Assembly: GCA_023268955.1 (NCBI GenBank)
Contig: JALRJW010000269.1
Location: forward strand, 1 to 6,521
Direction of reading: 5' to 3'
From: Aliarcobacter sp.
GTDB taxonomy: Bacteria > Campylobacterota > Campylobacteria > Campylobacterales > Arcobacteraceae
DNA length: 6,521 bases
Shown: positions 6,406 through 6,521 of the stretch, in pieces
Position numbering within the stretch: position 1 is the stretch's first letter
Layout of the letters: each line of letters begins with the position of its first letter
The notes under the pieces: generated by a model
Database searches by the model: none
Told to the model about the DNA's origin: nothing
Seen by the model: the letters and a program-made list of their open reading frames with translations, nothing else
Program-made: the position numbers and the translations under genes

Positions 6406-6521
6406 AATATCATCTCTAATCATAGTTACGGTTGAATTCTGAACTGCAATATTTAAAAATAAATCACGCAATCCGAGAACATCGTATGAAGAGGGCAGAC
6501 ATTCAATTTCTACAATACCAG
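6325..6521 (-). CDS. C-terminal fragment of an unidentified, probably phage, protein
   Basis: The minus strand is open from the window edge to TAG at 6327-6325 (64 residues). It begins GIVEIECLPSSYDVLGLRDL and ends ATPQYNKQGFYRIK. The composition (Asn-, Ser-, Thr- and Gly-rich with alternating hydrophobics) fits a beta-rich virion or baseplate protein. One base separates its stop from the next start on the same strand, which suggests a compact phage operon. I do not recognise the family. The frame is clearly coding-like (no stops, balanced amino acids) compared with the plus-strand frames here. Its codon choice is less AT-biased than the urt genes, consistent with another genome. Confidence 0.5.
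   Translation of the reverse strand, partial: GIVEIECLPSSYDVLGLRDLFLNIAVQNSTVTMIRDDISSGSDASGVTYKATPQYNKQGFYRIK

Overview
The window is strongly AT-rich DNA with the codon use and protein families of a Campylobacterota member, most likely an Arcobacter-type organism. That assignment is inferred from sequence style and recognisable proteins, not from a database match. One strand carries a string of chromosomal genes. The last ~285 bases look like a different genome joined on.

Left part (1-2104): the 3' portion of a membrane-bound hybrid sensor histidine kinase. Its reading frame is open to the window edge, so its N-terminus lies outside. It is followed by a small three-helix membrane protein of the DUF2721 type (2155-2553) with its own -10 box. 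Next comes a RhuM-family gene (2651-3499) with an N-terminal helix-turn-helix-like part and a C-terminal phospholipase-D-like half. A perfect 25-base palindrome lies inside this gene.

Middle part (3500-3675): a regulatory intergenic region with several inverted repeats. These include a 9+3+9 repeat and a nested hairpin whose 3' arm covers the ribosome binding site of the next gene.

Right part (3676-~6236): the start of a urea ABC transporter operon. urtA, the periplasmic urea-binding protein, is complete. It is separated from urtB, a membrane permease, by a strong hairpin with a GTAA loop, which would allow more binding protein than permease to be made. urtCDE would be expected next but are not present.

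Right edge (6237-6521): urtB homology stops abruptly inside a conserved loop motif, about 100-130 residues before the expected C-terminus. From there the minus strand carries two tightly spaced reading frames that resemble structural genes of a T4-like marine myovirus. An 11-base stretch (6226-6236) fits both sides of the join. This pattern fits a chimeric assembly join or an illegitimate recombination better than an ordinary insertion. No tRNA, rRNA, CRISPR array or insertion sequence was seen.
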